From CAZSDU01 sp964429135 (GTDB lineage: Bacteria; Bacteroidota; Bacteroidia; Bacteroidales; FEN-979), in contig CAYSAU010000004.1 in assembly GCA_964429135.1 (NCBI GenBank), positions 62,001 to 126,000 of the forward strand: DNA of 64,000 nucleotides. The letters run 5' to 3'. Positions 16,641-26,302 of the stretch are shown piece after piece (position 1 is the first letter of the stretch; every line of letters begins with the position of its first letter). Under the pieces are notes generated by a model. That model made no database searches. It was given only the letters and a program-made list of their open reading frames with translations, and was not told the origin of the DNA. A program made the translations under genes and the position numbers.

Positions 16641-17531
16641 ATGGCCTCAGTTAAGAAGGAAAAGAAAAAGCACCCTTGGGTTAGTAAATTGAGAAACAAA
16701 TACCGACTGGTATTCATGAATGATGAAAACATGGAGGAACGTTTAACATTCCGGCTTTCCCGTTTAAATGTTTTTGTCGCCCTTGGCACCCTGACCATTC
16801 TTCTGATTATTCTGACCACTATCCTAATTGCTTTTACTCCTTTAAAAGAATATATTCCGGGATATACCAATGTCGGTCTTCAGAAAAAGCTGTACGAACT
16901 ACAATTAAAAACAGACTCCATTGAAAAGGATTTGCAAAGGAAAGATAAATTTATTCAAAACCTGAAGGATATCATTAATGGCAGGGATTTATCAGAAAAT
17001 ATTCCCTTGGTCAGAGATACCCTTGCCCGTTACAAGAATATAAAGCTAAAACGATCTGAAGATGATTCTTTACTGAGAATACAGGTTGAAAATCAATCGA
17101 AATACCGTCTTTTTAAGATGGAAACCTTGGAAAACCTGGGGCAGAAAAAATCAACCATCGGGACCTTTTTGTTTTTTATTCCGCTCAAAGGGATAATAAC
17201 CAATGAATTTAATCGTTCTCAACAACACTACGGTGTGGATATTGTCGCCAAAGAGAATGAGGCTATAAAATCTGTACTGGATGGCACTGTCCTGTTTACC
17301 AACTGGACACTTGAGACTGGTTATGTCATTGCCGTTCAGCATCCCCATAACATTGTTTCTATTTATAAACATAACTCCGCGATCCTGAAAAAATCAGGGG
17401 ATCTTGTCAAAGCCGGTGAACCCATTGCGATTATCGGGAATAGTGGTGAACTGGCTACAGGTCCTCATCTTCATTTTGAGCTGTGGAATGATGGATACCC
17501 TGTAAACCCAAAGGATTATATTACTTTTTAA
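16641..17531 (+). CDS. M23 (LytM) peptidoglycan endopeptidase, membrane-anchored
   Basis: The 296-residue protein has a basic cytoplasmic start of about 45 residues, one membrane helix (about 50-72), a coiled-coil stretch (about 80-115) and a C-terminal M23 domain. The zinc ligands are visible as HYGVD (HxxxD) and GPHLHFELW (HxH), so the enzyme should be active. It would cut peptide cross-links in the periplasm. This architecture resembles bactofilin-associated M23 enzymes. ATG 16641 is chosen over an upstream in-frame start in the non-coding leader. It is divergent from porW, and dxr follows after 16 bases. Confidence 0.9.
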   Translation: MASVKKEKKKHPWVSKLRNKYRLVFMNDENMEERLTFRLSRLNVFVALGTLTILLIILTTILIAFTPLKEYIPGYTNVGLQKKLYELQLKTDSIEKDLQRKDKFIQNLKDIINGRDLSENIPLVRDTLARYKNIKLKRSEDDSLLRIQVENQSKYRLFKMETLENLGQKKSTIGTFLFFIPLKGIITNEFNRSQQHYGVDIVAKENEAIKSVLDGTVLFTNWTLETGYVIAVQHPHNIVSIYKHNSAILKKSGDLVKAGEPIAIIGNSGELATGPHLHFELWNDGYPVNPKDYITF

Positions 17532-17547
17532 TGTTGAACAGGCTGCT

Positions 17548-18714
17548 TTGAAAAAAAGAATAGCAATACTCGGCTCGACTGGATCCATAGGCACTCAGAC
17601 ACTGGAAGTTATCCGGTTACATCCTGAATATTTTACCGTTGAGGTGCTGTCTGCCCAGAATAATTGCGATCTTCTTATCCGCCAGGCAATAGCATTCAAA
17701 CCGAATGCAGTGGTGATCGGAAATAAAAACAGTTACGGTAAGGTTAAAGCTGCCTTGGCCTCTGACCCGGTCAAAGTCTTTGCTGGAGAAGAGGCAATCA
17801 ACCAGATCGTGGAAATGGACAGTATTGATCTGGTACTAAACGCCCAGGTTGGGTTTTCTGGATTTCAACCCACATTGAATGCCATCAGGCATGGGAAAAA
17901 TATTGCGCTGGCCAATAAGGAAACGCTGGTGGTTGCAGGGAAAATGGTCATGGAGCAGGCAGCCCTTCACCATTCATGGATCCTTCCTGTTGATTCAGAA
18001 CATTCGGCAATTTTTCAGTGTCTGATCGGCGAACAGAGATCTACCTTAGAAAAAATATATCTCACGGCTTCAGGCGGCCCTTTTCTCGGATATTCCCGAA
18101 ATCAACTCAAAGGGGTAAGCAGGGAGGCCGCTTTAAATCATCCTAACTGGAAAATGGGGAGTAAAATCACCATTGATTCAGCAACGATGATGAATAAAGG
18201 GCTTGAGGTGATTGAAGCCCGTTGGCTTTTTAATCTTAAACCTGAACAGATCGATGTCATCATCCACCCTCAGTCAGTCATTCATTCCATTATACAGTTC
18301 CATGATGGATCCATGAAAGCGCAGATGGGAAGACCTGATATGAAACTTCCCATCCTTTTTGCATTGGCTTATCCTGAGCGGATTAGGTCAACTTTCCCGC
18401 GCTTCAGTTTTCCGGATTATCCCCAGATGACATTTACTGCACCCGATGTCTCGGTATTCCCTTGCTTATTGTTGGCTTATTCCGCCCTGGAAAAAGGAGG
18501 CAATCTTGCCTGTATTGTTAATGCAGCCAATGAAAGTGCAGTAGCCGCTTTTCTGAATAACAGGATTGAGTTCTTACAGATTCCTGAAGTCATTGAACGC
18601 TGCATGCACACCTTGCCTTTCATTCCTGAGCCCTCTGATGAGGATTATCTACGTTCACACAGGGAGACCATGATTAAAGCCGAAGAATTTATACGAAAAA
18701 TAGAAATAAATTAA
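17548..18714 (+). CDS. dxr: 1-deoxy-D-xylulose 5-phosphate reductoisomerase
   Basis: The 388-residue protein has the NADPH motif GSTGSIGTQTLEV at its start, ANKETLVVAG, PVDSEHSAIFQ and NHPNWKMGSKITIDSATMMNKG. All are Dxr signatures containing the metal- and substrate-binding residues. It makes methylerythritol 4-phosphate, the second step of the non-mevalonate isoprenoid pathway. The start is TTG at 17548; no ATG is suitably placed, and the LKKRIAILG segment corresponds to the usual Dxr start. It lies in one run with the M23 gene and rseP. Confidence 0.95.
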   Translation: MKKRIAILGSTGSIGTQTLEVIRLHPEYFTVEVLSAQNNCDLLIRQAIAFKPNAVVIGNKNSYGKVKAALASDPVKVFAGEEAINQIVEMDSIDLVLNAQVGFSGFQPTLNAIRHGKNIALANKETLVVAGKMVMEQAALHHSWILPVDSEHSAIFQCLIGEQRSTLEKIYLTASGGPFLGYSRNQLKGVSREAALNHPNWKMGSKITIDSATMMNKGLEVIEARWLFNLKPEQIDVIIHPQSVIHSIIQFHDGSMKAQMGRPDMKLPILFALAYPERIRSTFPRFSFPDYPQMTFTAPDVSVFPCLLLAYSALEKGGNLACIVNAANESAVAAFLNNRIEFLQIPEVIERCMHTLPFIPEPSDEDYLRSHRETMIKAEEFIRKIEIN

Positions 18715-18727
18715 CTAAATCATTTAA

Positions 18728-20050
18728 ATGATGGAGATCGTTGTCAAGATTACACAATTATTGCTGAGCCTTTCCATACTGGTTATTTTTCATGAATTCG
18801 GTCATTACATTACGGCCAGAATATTCAGGACCAGAGTGGAGAAATTCTATCTGTTTTTTAATCCCTGGTTTTCACTTTTTAAGTTTAAAAAAGGTGAAAC
18901 AGAATATGGGTTGGGATGGATTCCTCTTGGAGGTTATGTGAAAATATCAGGAATGATTGATGAATCCATGGATGTGGAGCAAATGAAACAAGCTCCCCAA
19001 GCCTGGGAATTCAGGTCGAAACCTGCCTGGCAACGACTGATCATCATGCTGGGCGGAGTCACGGTAAATATCCTCCTGGCCATTGGAATTTATATTGTCA
19101 TGTTGTTTGCCTGGGGAGAGCAATACCTTCCTGCTTCGGAATTAAAATATGGGATTACTGTGGATTCTCTGGGATATCAAATGGGACTCAGAAACGGAGA
19201 TAAAATTTTATCCATAGACCATAAGATGGTCGATGATTTTGCTTCCATTCCAAAGGTAATCATTCTGGAGGAAGCCAAAACTATCCAGGTACTCAGAGGG
19301 GATCAGGCAACGGAAATATCAATCCCTAAAGGAGCGATAAGTCAGATGATCAAAAGAAAAACCCCGGATTTTATTTCTTATCGTATTCCTTTTGAAATTG
19401 GTGATTTTACAAAAAACTCTCCTGCCAGACAAGCCGGATTGGCTATCAACGACAGGATCATTGGTATCAACGACAGCCTGCTTGGTTATTTCGATCAGTT
19501 TCGGGCGATGATCGGGCGTTTTAAAAACAGGGAAGTCAGCATCCTCGTGCTGCGCGGAAGCGATACCCTGCAAATCCCAGTTATGGTTCCTCAGGAAGGC
19601 CTGATCGGTGTTTATCCAAAGGGTCCAACGAATTATTTCAACCTGAAAGAAAAAAAATATTCGTTGATCTCTGCAATTCCGGCGGGTGTCACAAAAACTT
19701 GGAACGGGGTCGGCAATTATCTAAAATCGATCAAACTTCTTTTTTCACAGGAGAAAGCCTATGAATCGGTGGGTGGATTTATCACCATCGGAAGTATTTT
19801 CCCTTCGACCTGGGATTGGCAGGCATTCTGGTCGTTGACTGCATTTTTATCGATTATGCTGGCCATACTGAATGTTTTACCCATTCCAGCACTGGATGGC
19901 GGGCATGTGATGTTTCTGTTTTATGAAATTATTTTCCGGAAAAAACCCAGTGATAAATTCATGGAATATGCCCAGTATGCGGGAATGGCTATCCTTTTTG
20001 GACTTCTTATTTTTGCCAATGGGAATGACATTGTTAAACTATTCAGGTAA
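18728..20050 (+). CDS. rseP: RseP-type site-2 zinc metalloprotease
   Basis: The 440-residue membrane protein has the zinc motif HEFGH at residues 22-26 in its first helix and the second motif LDGGH in IPALDGGHVMF near the C-terminus. Two PDZ-like regions lie between them (about residues 135-215 and 225-290). It cuts transmembrane segments of regulators such as anti-sigma factors and removes leftover signal peptides. The dxr-rseP order is widespread in bacteria. Its stop is five bases from the convergent YitT-like gene. Confidence 0.93.
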   Translation: MMEIVVKITQLLLSLSILVIFHEFGHYITARIFRTRVEKFYLFFNPWFSLFKFKKGETEYGLGWIPLGGYVKISGMIDESMDVEQMKQAPQAWEFRSKPAWQRLIIMLGGVTVNILLAIGIYIVMLFAWGEQYLPASELKYGITVDSLGYQMGLRNGDKILSIDHKMVDDFASIPKVIILEEAKTIQVLRGDQATEISIPKGAISQMIKRKTPDFISYRIPFEIGDFTKNSPARQAGLAINDRIIGINDSLLGYFDQFRAMIGRFKNREVSILVLRGSDTLQIPVMVPQEGLIGVYPKGPTNYFNLKEKKYSLISAIPAGVTKTWNGVGNYLKSIKLLFSQEKAYESVGGFITIGSIFPSTWDWQAFWSLTAFLSIMLAILNVLPIPALDGGHVMFLFYEIIFRKKPSDKFMEYAQYAGMAILFGLLIFANGNDIVKLFR

Positions 20051-20055
20051 TCGAC

Positions 20056-20952
20056 TTATTCTGATACCTTTTCCCTCAGCGATTTAAATCCTTCCCCGAG
20101 AATTTCGGTCGCATCCGTCACGGTCAAAAATGCTTTTGGATCAATTTCGTGGATGAATTCTTCCAGCATGCCTAATTCGCGCCGGCTGATAACCGTAAAA
20201 ATTATCCGTCTCTCTGCATTATTGTACATGCCCTTACCATCGATAAAAGTTCCGCCACGGTCAAGGTTGTTGATGATTTTATCCCTGATTTCTTCATGCT
20301 TTTCGGAAATAATAAAAACACTTTTATCATAACTTACGCCTTCAAGCACAATGTCGATTACCTTTCCTGTGATAAAAATCACGATCCAGGAGTATAATGG
20401 AATTTTCCAGTCCTGGAATACGATCAGACCAACCAAAACGATGACAGAGTCCACATAGATCATTAGCATGCCCAGAGGAAGCCTTGTATATTTTGCGATG
20501 ATCATGGCAACGATATCACTTCCGCCCGAAGTCGCCTTGGATTTGAAGATCAAACCCAATCCCAGTCCCGCCAGTACTCCTCCGAACACAGAAGACAGAA
20601 GCGCATCTCCTTCAACCAGGGGGTTAAAGCCCCAGAAAAATGTGAGGGTATCCGTAAATATTGCGGTCAGTGAAAATCCAAGAACGGTTTTATAGCCAAA
20701 TCTCGGCCCAAGAAATTTTATTCCGATCAGGGTCAGGGGAATATCAAAACATAAGGCAACCAGCCCCACAGGGGTGCCAAAAAGGTAATGAAGTACAATG
20801 GAGATTCCGTAAACACCGCCGGGGACAATTTTATAAGGGGTGATGAAGAGTACAAAACCGCTTGCCAGAATAAAGGATCCAATGATGATCAGACCATGGG
20901 AAACAAACCATTTACGGGTGAATGGTTTTTCTTTGATTAAAAAAAATGCCAT
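20056..20952 (-). CDS. YitT-family membrane protein (DUF161 + DUF2179)
   Basis: The 298-residue protein has about six membrane helices. Typical YitT segments are GSFILASGFVLFITPYKIVPGGVYGIS and, later, ATSGGSDIVAMII. A soluble DUF2179 domain follows (about residues 210-290), ending DPKAFLTVTDATEILGEGF. The transported substrate or role is unknown in this family. It is convergent with rseP and divergent from porP. Confidence 0.88.
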   Translation of the reverse strand: MAFFLIKEKPFTRKWFVSHGLIIIGSFILASGFVLFITPYKIVPGGVYGISIVLHYLFGTPVGLVALCFDIPLTLIGIKFLGPRFGYKTVLGFSLTAIFTDTLTFFWGFNPLVEGDALLSSVFGGVLAGLGLGLIFKSKATSGGSDIVAMIIAKYTRLPLGMLMIYVDSVIVLVGLIVFQDWKIPLYSWIVIFITGKVIDIVLEGVSYDKSVFIISEKHEEIRDKIINNLDRGGTFIDGKGMYNNAERRIIFTVISRRELGMLEEFIHEIDPKAFLTVTDATEILGEGFKSLREKVSE

Positions 20953-20982
20953 AAATTAGATTTTTGAATATCAGATTAAATG

Positions 20983-20990
20983 CAAAGATA
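20983..20990 (-). promoter_or_regulatory. Candidate -7 element for the YitT-like gene
   Basis: The minus strand reads TATCTTTG, 30 bases before the ATG, with a minus-strand TTTG 23 bases further upstream. On the plus strand the adjoining bases give GATATTTG and, 60 bases on, TACTTTTA. These near matches could serve porP in this 173-base divergent gap. Confidence 0.45.
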
Positions 20991-21125
20991 TTTGTTATTG
21001 AACAATTGAATTTCAAAAAAACTGTTATTGTATTAACAAAAAATTGTACTTTTATCGCAGTTTTAGAAGCTATAACAACACTATTTTTGATCCTGCTCCG
21101 TAACATTTGCTCACCGGTTAACAGA

Positions 21126-22064
21126 ATGAAGAGATTTTTTATACTGGTGGTGTTTTTATCTGGGGGTTGGCCATTGGTCTTCTCTCAGCAGAATACGCTC
21201 ATCACCCAGTATATGTTCAATAATATGGCGTTTAATCCTGCCTATGCTGGGAGCAGTGGGGGAATTTGTGTCAAAGGCCTGGTACGGGAACAATGGATTG
21301 GTTTCAAAGATGAAGACGGGAACACGATAGCTCCCGAAACTTTTTTACTGACTGTGGATGCACCCATCCGGATTCTGCATGGGGGAATTGGCGGAAGTAT
21401 TTCTCAGGATAAACTCGGATTTTTCAGTAATATCGCAGTTAAACTGGGTTATGCCTATATCATGGGATTGGGTCAGGGCGACTTGTCGATCGGACTTCAA
21501 CTGGATTTCCAGAATACCAAACTGGACTTTTCAAAATTCAAACCCGTTGACTCTGATGATGAACTGATCAATGGTAAATCCAGTGAGACGGACATGATGT
21601 TTGATCTGTCTGCGGGGTTATTTTACAAGATACAGGATAAATTCTGGGTCGGGTTATCCGGAGATCAGTTACTTCAATCAAAAGGGCATAATACAAATTA
21701 TCAGCTTAAGCGACATTTCTACCTGGCTTCAGGATATCAATGGGTCATCCCCAACCACCCCTTATTCGAACTTCAGCCATCATTGCTGTTGAAATACGAT
21801 GGGGCTGTTTTTCAGTTCGACCTGAGTGGCCTAGTCTGGTATAACAATAAATTCTATGGAGGGTTGTCGTATCGTTATCAAGATGCCGTTTCTATTCTTG
21901 CCGGTTTATCCATTAAAAGTTTCAGGGTAGGCCTTGCATACGACATTAACACCTCTAAATTGAGCAAATATAATAATGGCAGTATTGAAGTTATGCTGGG
22001 ATACTGTTTTAAAATAGATACTGATAAATTTAGAAAAAGTTACCGGAACACACGTTTCCTGTAA
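21126..22064 (+). CDS. porP: PorP/SprF-family T9SS outer-membrane protein
   Basis: The 312-residue protein has a cleavable signal peptide (about residues 1-20) and the family-defining start QQNTLITQYMFNNMAFNPAYAGS. Repeated amphipathic beta strands follow, ending in a short polar tail. PorP/SprF proteins sit in the outer membrane and work with PorK-N in type IX secretion, often anchoring a particular surface adhesin. ATG 21126 is chosen because the signal peptide starts there. It precedes gldK by about 100 bases, as in other T9SS loci. Confidence 0.9.
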   Translation: MKRFFILVVFLSGGWPLVFSQQNTLITQYMFNNMAFNPAYAGSSGGICVKGLVREQWIGFKDEDGNTIAPETFLLTVDAPIRILHGGIGGSISQDKLGFFSNIAVKLGYAYIMGLGQGDLSIGLQLDFQNTKLDFSKFKPVDSDDELINGKSSETDMMFDLSAGLFYKIQDKFWVGLSGDQLLQSKGHNTNYQLKRHFYLASGYQWVIPNHPLFELQPSLLLKYDGAVFQFDLSGLVWYNNKFYGGLSYRYQDAVSILAGLSIKSFRVGLAYDINTSKLSKYNNGSIEVMLGYCFKIDTDKFRKSYRNTRFL

Positions 22065-22076
22065 TAAAATATATTG

Positions 22077-22084
22077 TAGATTTG
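22077..22084 (+). promoter_or_regulatory. Candidate -7 element for gldKLMN
   Basis: TAGATTTG lies 82 bases upstream of the gldK ATG, just after the porP stop. No clear -33 TTG is seen. It would allow gldKLMN to be transcribed independently of porP. Confidence 0.45.
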
Positions 22085-22166
22085 CACCTTTATTTTTCAA
22101 TTGTTAGGCTTAAATATAATAATCATTAATAAGTAGCGTTATTTTTCATCATTAATCGGCCAAAAA

Positions 22167-23534
22167 ATGAAAAAACTGCTCATTTATTCAGCCTTGCTCA
22201 TATTCCTGGCCAGTTGTGGTAATTCAGGAAATGGTGAGCTTACAGGCGTGAAAAACCGGAAGCGATACTACCAACCTGATCCATTTGGCATGGTTTACGT
22301 GCCCATGGGCTCTTATACCATGGGTGTGAGCGATGAAGATGTGCCATATGCCCAGTTAAATAATCCCAAAACGGTTACCGTCCAGGCTTTTTATATGGAC
22401 CAAACGGAGATAACCAACAATCAGTATAGGCAATTCGTTTACTGGGTGCGGGATTCCATTGCAAGACGTATTCTGGGTGAGATTAAACCGGAATTGTATT
22501 TCATCACTGAAAATAAAAAAACAGGGGAAACTTTTGATCCCCCCTTCCTGAACTGGCAGACCAAGCTTTCATGGAACCCAGAAGAGCAGGATATGCGCGA
22601 TGCTTTGGCACAGATGTACCTGCCGGAAAATGAACGCTATTTCAGGCGCAAGGAAATCGATACCCGTAAGTTGTATTACGAATATTATTTTGTTGATTTG
22701 AAAGCTGCGGCCAGAAAGGATTATAGCGGGCAGTCTGATCCTAAAGATGCTGGCCTTGCTAACCGCCCACAGGGCATGAAAGACCGTTCCGTATATGTGC
22801 GCAAAGAAGTCATCGGGGTCTATCCTGATACCCTTTGCTGGATTCATGATTTTGCCTATTCTTTCAATGATCCCAGCACTGAGAAATATTTCTGGCATCC
22901 TGCCTATGATCATTATCCCGTGGTCGGTGTGAACTGGAAGCAAGCCAATGCCTTCTGTATCTGGCGAACCAATTTAAAAAACAGCAGTCTGTACGGGAAA
23001 AAGGGTGAAACCTTTATTTCGGAATTTCGTTTGCCAACAGAAGGAGAATGGGAATGGGCCGCCCGTGGTGGCTATGATGGTAACCCCTATCCCTGGGGCG
23101 GACCCTATACAAGAAATGACAAAGGCTGTTTCCTGGCTAATTTTAAACCGATGAGAGGCAATTATATCGATGACGGAGGAGCCATTACTGTGATCGTTGC
23201 ACATTATCCGGCCAATGATTTTGGATTGTATGATATGGCTGGTAACGTTTCCGAATGGACAAGTTCTGCCTTCCATACTTCATCCTATAACTTTACCTGG
23301 GATTTAAATCCCGATTATAAATACAATGCCAAGGATACAGATCCTTCTACTTTGAAACGCAAAGTGATACGAGGAGGTTCTTGGAAAGATGTATCCTATT
23401 TTCTGAGGGTTTCTACCCGATCGTATGAATTTCAGGATACGGCCAAGTGTTATATTGGTTTCCGCTGTGTTCAAAGTTATCTGGGAAGACAGAAAGACGA
23501 TAACCCGGCCCGTGCATCAAAAGTTTACCGTTAA
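22167..23534 (+). CDS. gldK: T9SS ring lipoprotein GldK/PorK
   Basis: The 455-residue protein has a good lipobox (LASC near residue 17) and a formylglycine-generating-enzyme-like fold (SUMF1/FGE). Fold motifs include GMVYVPMGSYTMG, MDQTEITNNQYRQF, RLPTEGEWEWAARGG and the C-terminal IGFRCV. PorK/GldK is an outer-membrane lipoprotein that forms the large periplasmic ring of the type IX secretion machine with GldN. It heads the conserved gldK-L-M-N series. Confidence 0.95.
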   Translation: MKKLLIYSALLIFLASCGNSGNGELTGVKNRKRYYQPDPFGMVYVPMGSYTMGVSDEDVPYAQLNNPKTVTVQAFYMDQTEITNNQYRQFVYWVRDSIARRILGEIKPELYFITENKKTGETFDPPFLNWQTKLSWNPEEQDMRDALAQMYLPENERYFRRKEIDTRKLYYEYYFVDLKAAARKDYSGQSDPKDAGLANRPQGMKDRSVYVRKEVIGVYPDTLCWIHDFAYSFNDPSTEKYFWHPAYDHYPVVGVNWKQANAFCIWRTNLKNSSLYGKKGETFISEFRLPTEGEWEWAARGGYDGNPYPWGGPYTRNDKGCFLANFKPMRGNYIDDGGAITVIVAHYPANDFGLYDMAGNVSEWTSSAFHTSSYNFTWDLNPDYKYNAKDTDPSTLKRKVIRGGSWKDVSYFLRVSTRSYEFQDTAKCYIGFRCVQSYLGRQKDDNPARASKVYR

Positions 23535-23597
23535 TCGTTATAACCATTTAATCTGTTAATAAATCAATTGTTTATAATCACTTAATTTTTCATCAAC

Positions 23598-24629
23598 ATG
23601 GGTTTACTCGATTTAGTTCGGACAAAACATTACCGGAATTTTATGGCCAAATTGTATGGCTGGGGAGCAGCAGTGGTAATCATTGGTGCATTATTTAAAA
23701 TCAATCATTATACCGGAGCGGATATCATGCTAATTATCGGGTTGGGAACCGAATCCATCATATTCTTTTTCTCAGCCTTCGAACCGCCGCATGTTGAACC
23801 CGACTGGAGCCTTGTTTACCCACAGTTGGCAGGAATGTACCATAATGGTGAAATGGATCCCAATAAAGCCATCTCCAAAGGAGAGACCGTAACCCAGGAA
23901 CTGGATAAAATGCTAGAGAAAGCAAAAATTGGCCCTGAACTCATTCAAAGTCTTGGAGATGGATTAAGAACCCTGACCGATACCACTTCCAAAATTTCCA
24001 ACGTTGCCAATGTTTCCGTGGCCAACGATCAATATGTGAACACTTTGAAAAATGCCACAGAATCTGCCGGACAGCTTACTGATACTTACCGGAAAACTGC
24101 TCGTACTCTTGAACTGGGTGTAACGGCATCGGAAGAACAACTTAAAAATATACAGGCTTCTTCAAAAAGCGCTGCTACACTTACCCATATGTTTACGGAG
24201 GTTTCAGACTCCCTTAAAGAAGACATTCATGCCAATAAGGCCTTCTCTACCAGTATGAATAATGCCATTGCCTCCGCTAATCAATTCGTGGAAAAATACA
24301 ATGAATCTGCAAACCTGTTATCGAAAACTGCTGAAACGCTTACTGCCTCTGCTTCTGAAGGGAATAATTATAACCAGCAACTCCAGCGGATTTCTTCTAA
24401 TCTTTCTGCACTTAATGCTTTATATGAACTTCATCTTCAAGGATCTAACACTCAGATGGAGACTTCGGCTAAATTCAATGACGTTTTAGCGAAATTCTCT
24501 TCAAACCTCAACGATTCAATGGCCAATACCATTAAATTTAAAGAAGAAGTTGACACTCTGACTAAAAACATTATCGCCCTTAACAAGGTCTATGGGAACA
24601 TGCTTTCCGCAATGAATGTTACCAAATAA
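23598..24629 (+). CDS. gldL: T9SS motor protein GldL/PorL
   Basis: The 343-residue inner-membrane protein has two N-terminal helices (about residues 22-36 and 43-61) with the GldL signature GADIMLIIGLGTESIIFFFSAFEP. The membrane glutamate at residue 52 corresponds to the glutamate thought to take part in proton-driven rotation. A long helical, coiled-coil-like cytoplasmic tail follows (about residues 90-335). That tail is much longer than in the roughly 215-residue Flavobacterium protein and closer to PorL of Porphyromonas. It pairs with GldM to form the proton-powered motor. Confidence 0.95.
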   Translation: MGLLDLVRTKHYRNFMAKLYGWGAAVVIIGALFKINHYTGADIMLIIGLGTESIIFFFSAFEPPHVEPDWSLVYPQLAGMYHNGEMDPNKAISKGETVTQELDKMLEKAKIGPELIQSLGDGLRTLTDTTSKISNVANVSVANDQYVNTLKNATESAGQLTDTYRKTARTLELGVTASEEQLKNIQASSKSAATLTHMFTEVSDSLKEDIHANKAFSTSMNNAIASANQFVEKYNESANLLSKTAETLTASASEGNNYNQQLQRISSNLSALNALYELHLQGSNTQMETSAKFNDVLAKFSSNLNDSMANTIKFKEEVDTLTKNIIALNKVYGNMLSAMNVTK

Positions 24630-24673
24630 CGAAGTTAAATTCTGCATTATTCACTTGTAAAATCGCAATTTAA

Positions 24674-26281
24674 ATGGCTGGATATAAAGAGACACCGAGG
24701 CAGAAGATGATTGGGATGATGTATCTCGTTTTAACTGCATTGCTCGCATTGAATGTCTCGAAACAAATCTTGGATGCATTCGTGGTTGTAAATGAGAGCA
24801 TGGAAACAACCAATGTAAACTTTTCTAAAAAGCTTGACAATTCTTATACCAAATTTAAAATTCAGTACCAGTTAAATCCGAATAAGGTTGGGCCTTACTG
24901 GGAAAAAGCCCAGAGAGCCCAGAAATTATCAAGGGATCTTGTAAATTATGTGGATAGTATTAAGTATGTTGTGATTCAGCGCACAGAGAAACTTCCCACT
25001 CTGGAGGAAGCAAAAAAACTAAATCTGCAAAATGTTCAGCGGAAAGATAACTATGACACCCCTACCCGTTTTTTCATAGGTAGCTCCACGGATGGCTCAG
25101 CCGGGGAATCGAAAATTCTGAGGGAGAAAATTGAAACCTATAAAAAGCAGATGGTTGAACTTGTGGATGACAAGTATAAATCAACCATCAAAATAGGGAT
25201 GGATACCAAAGGTCCTTTCTATGATGCTGATGGTCAAAAGCAGAACTGGGAGATGCATAATTTTTATCGCACCATTCTGGTTGCCACGGTCACTATCCTG
25301 AATAAAATTGAAGCTGAGATCTACAATGCTGAATTTGATGTAGTCAACAATCTGTTATCTACGATTTCAGCAGAAGACTGGAAATTTGATGTGATCCGGG
25401 CAAAGGTTATCCCTAAAAGCGCGTATGTGTTTATGGGTGATGAATATCAGGCTGAAATTCTCGTTGCCGCCTATGATACCAAACAAAATCCGGATGTCCG
25501 TTACACATTCGGAGCAGATACACTAACCCCGGCGAATTTTAAAAACGCTACTCGGCTGGAAGGCTCAGAGGGAGTTGTTACCCTTAAGATGGGTGCCAAT
25601 GGTGAAGGCCTGAAACGGTTTGCTGGCATTATTAAAATTGTTAGCCCATTGGGAGATACCATGTCTTTCCATTTTAAGGATGAATTTATCGTTGCAAAAC
25701 CGATCATTACGATCTCCCCGACCAAAATGAATGTATTTTATATCGGGGTTGACAATCCTGTGGCCATCAGTGTTCCCGGAAGCCCGGAAAAGGTACTGCC
25801 AACTATTTCAGTAGGCAATATCCGTCAGGATGGGAAGGACTGGATGGTTTCTGGCTTGCCGAATTCAGCCCGGGAAGCTGTGATTACAGTTAACGCCATT
25901 TTTTCTGGCAAATTAAAAAAAATGGGAACCTATTCAGCCAGACTAAAAACTGTTCCTGATCCCATCATCAAAATTGCCGGAAAAAATGAAGGATTTATAT
26001 CCAAAAGCCTTGTCGCAGCAAGCCCTATTCTTGTTCCTACCATGCCCCCGGGATTTGATTTCGACCTTCATTACCAGGTCACTTCCTTTGTGTTTTCAAC
26101 TGCAACTTCAGCGGGTGAAGGAAACGATATTAAAGTTCAGGGGAACCGGCTGACTCCGGAAATATTGAAGATCATTAACAATGCCAGGAGGAATCAGAGG
26201 ATTTGGTTTGATGAGATCTATGTCAAAGGCCCGGATGGCTCCCGTAAAGTTAATACAAACCTCAGTTTGAAATTAAACTGA
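24674..26281 (+). CDS. gldM: T9SS motor shaft protein GldM/PorM
   Basis: The 535-residue protein begins with the characteristic GYKETPRQKMIGMMYLVLTALLALNVS, a short cytoplasmic start and a single membrane helix. A long periplasmic part in four domains follows. GldM forms a dimeric shaft that passes motion from the GldL motor to the GldK/GldN ring and so energises type IX secretion and gliding. Length is close to family members. It follows gldL by 44 bases and precedes gldN by 21. Confidence 0.96.
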   Translation: MAGYKETPRQKMIGMMYLVLTALLALNVSKQILDAFVVVNESMETTNVNFSKKLDNSYTKFKIQYQLNPNKVGPYWEKAQRAQKLSRDLVNYVDSIKYVVIQRTEKLPTLEEAKKLNLQNVQRKDNYDTPTRFFIGSSTDGSAGESKILREKIETYKKQMVELVDDKYKSTIKIGMDTKGPFYDADGQKQNWEMHNFYRTILVATVTILNKIEAEIYNAEFDVVNNLLSTISAEDWKFDVIRAKVIPKSAYVFMGDEYQAEILVAAYDTKQNPDVRYTFGADTLTPANFKNATRLEGSEGVVTLKMGANGEGLKRFAGIIKIVSPLGDTMSFHFKDEFIVAKPIITISPTKMNVFYIGVDNPVAISVPGSPEKVLPTISVGNIRQDGKDWMVSGLPNSAREAVITVNAIFSGKLKKMGTYSARLKTVPDPIIKIAGKNEGFISKSLVAASPILVPTMPPGFDFDLHYQVTSFVFSTATSAGEGNDIKVQGNRLTPEILKIINNARRNQRIWFDEIYVKGPDGSRKVNTNLSLKLN

Positions 26282-26293
26282 TAATATCCAATC

Positions 26294-26298
26294 GGAGG
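26294..26298 (+). promoter_or_regulatory. Shine-Dalgarno site of gldN
   Basis: GGAGG lies four bases before ATG 26303. It is a rather close but strong site, unlike gldK, gldL and gldM, which show none. Confidence 0.5.
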
Positions 26299-26302
26299 CA
26301 AT

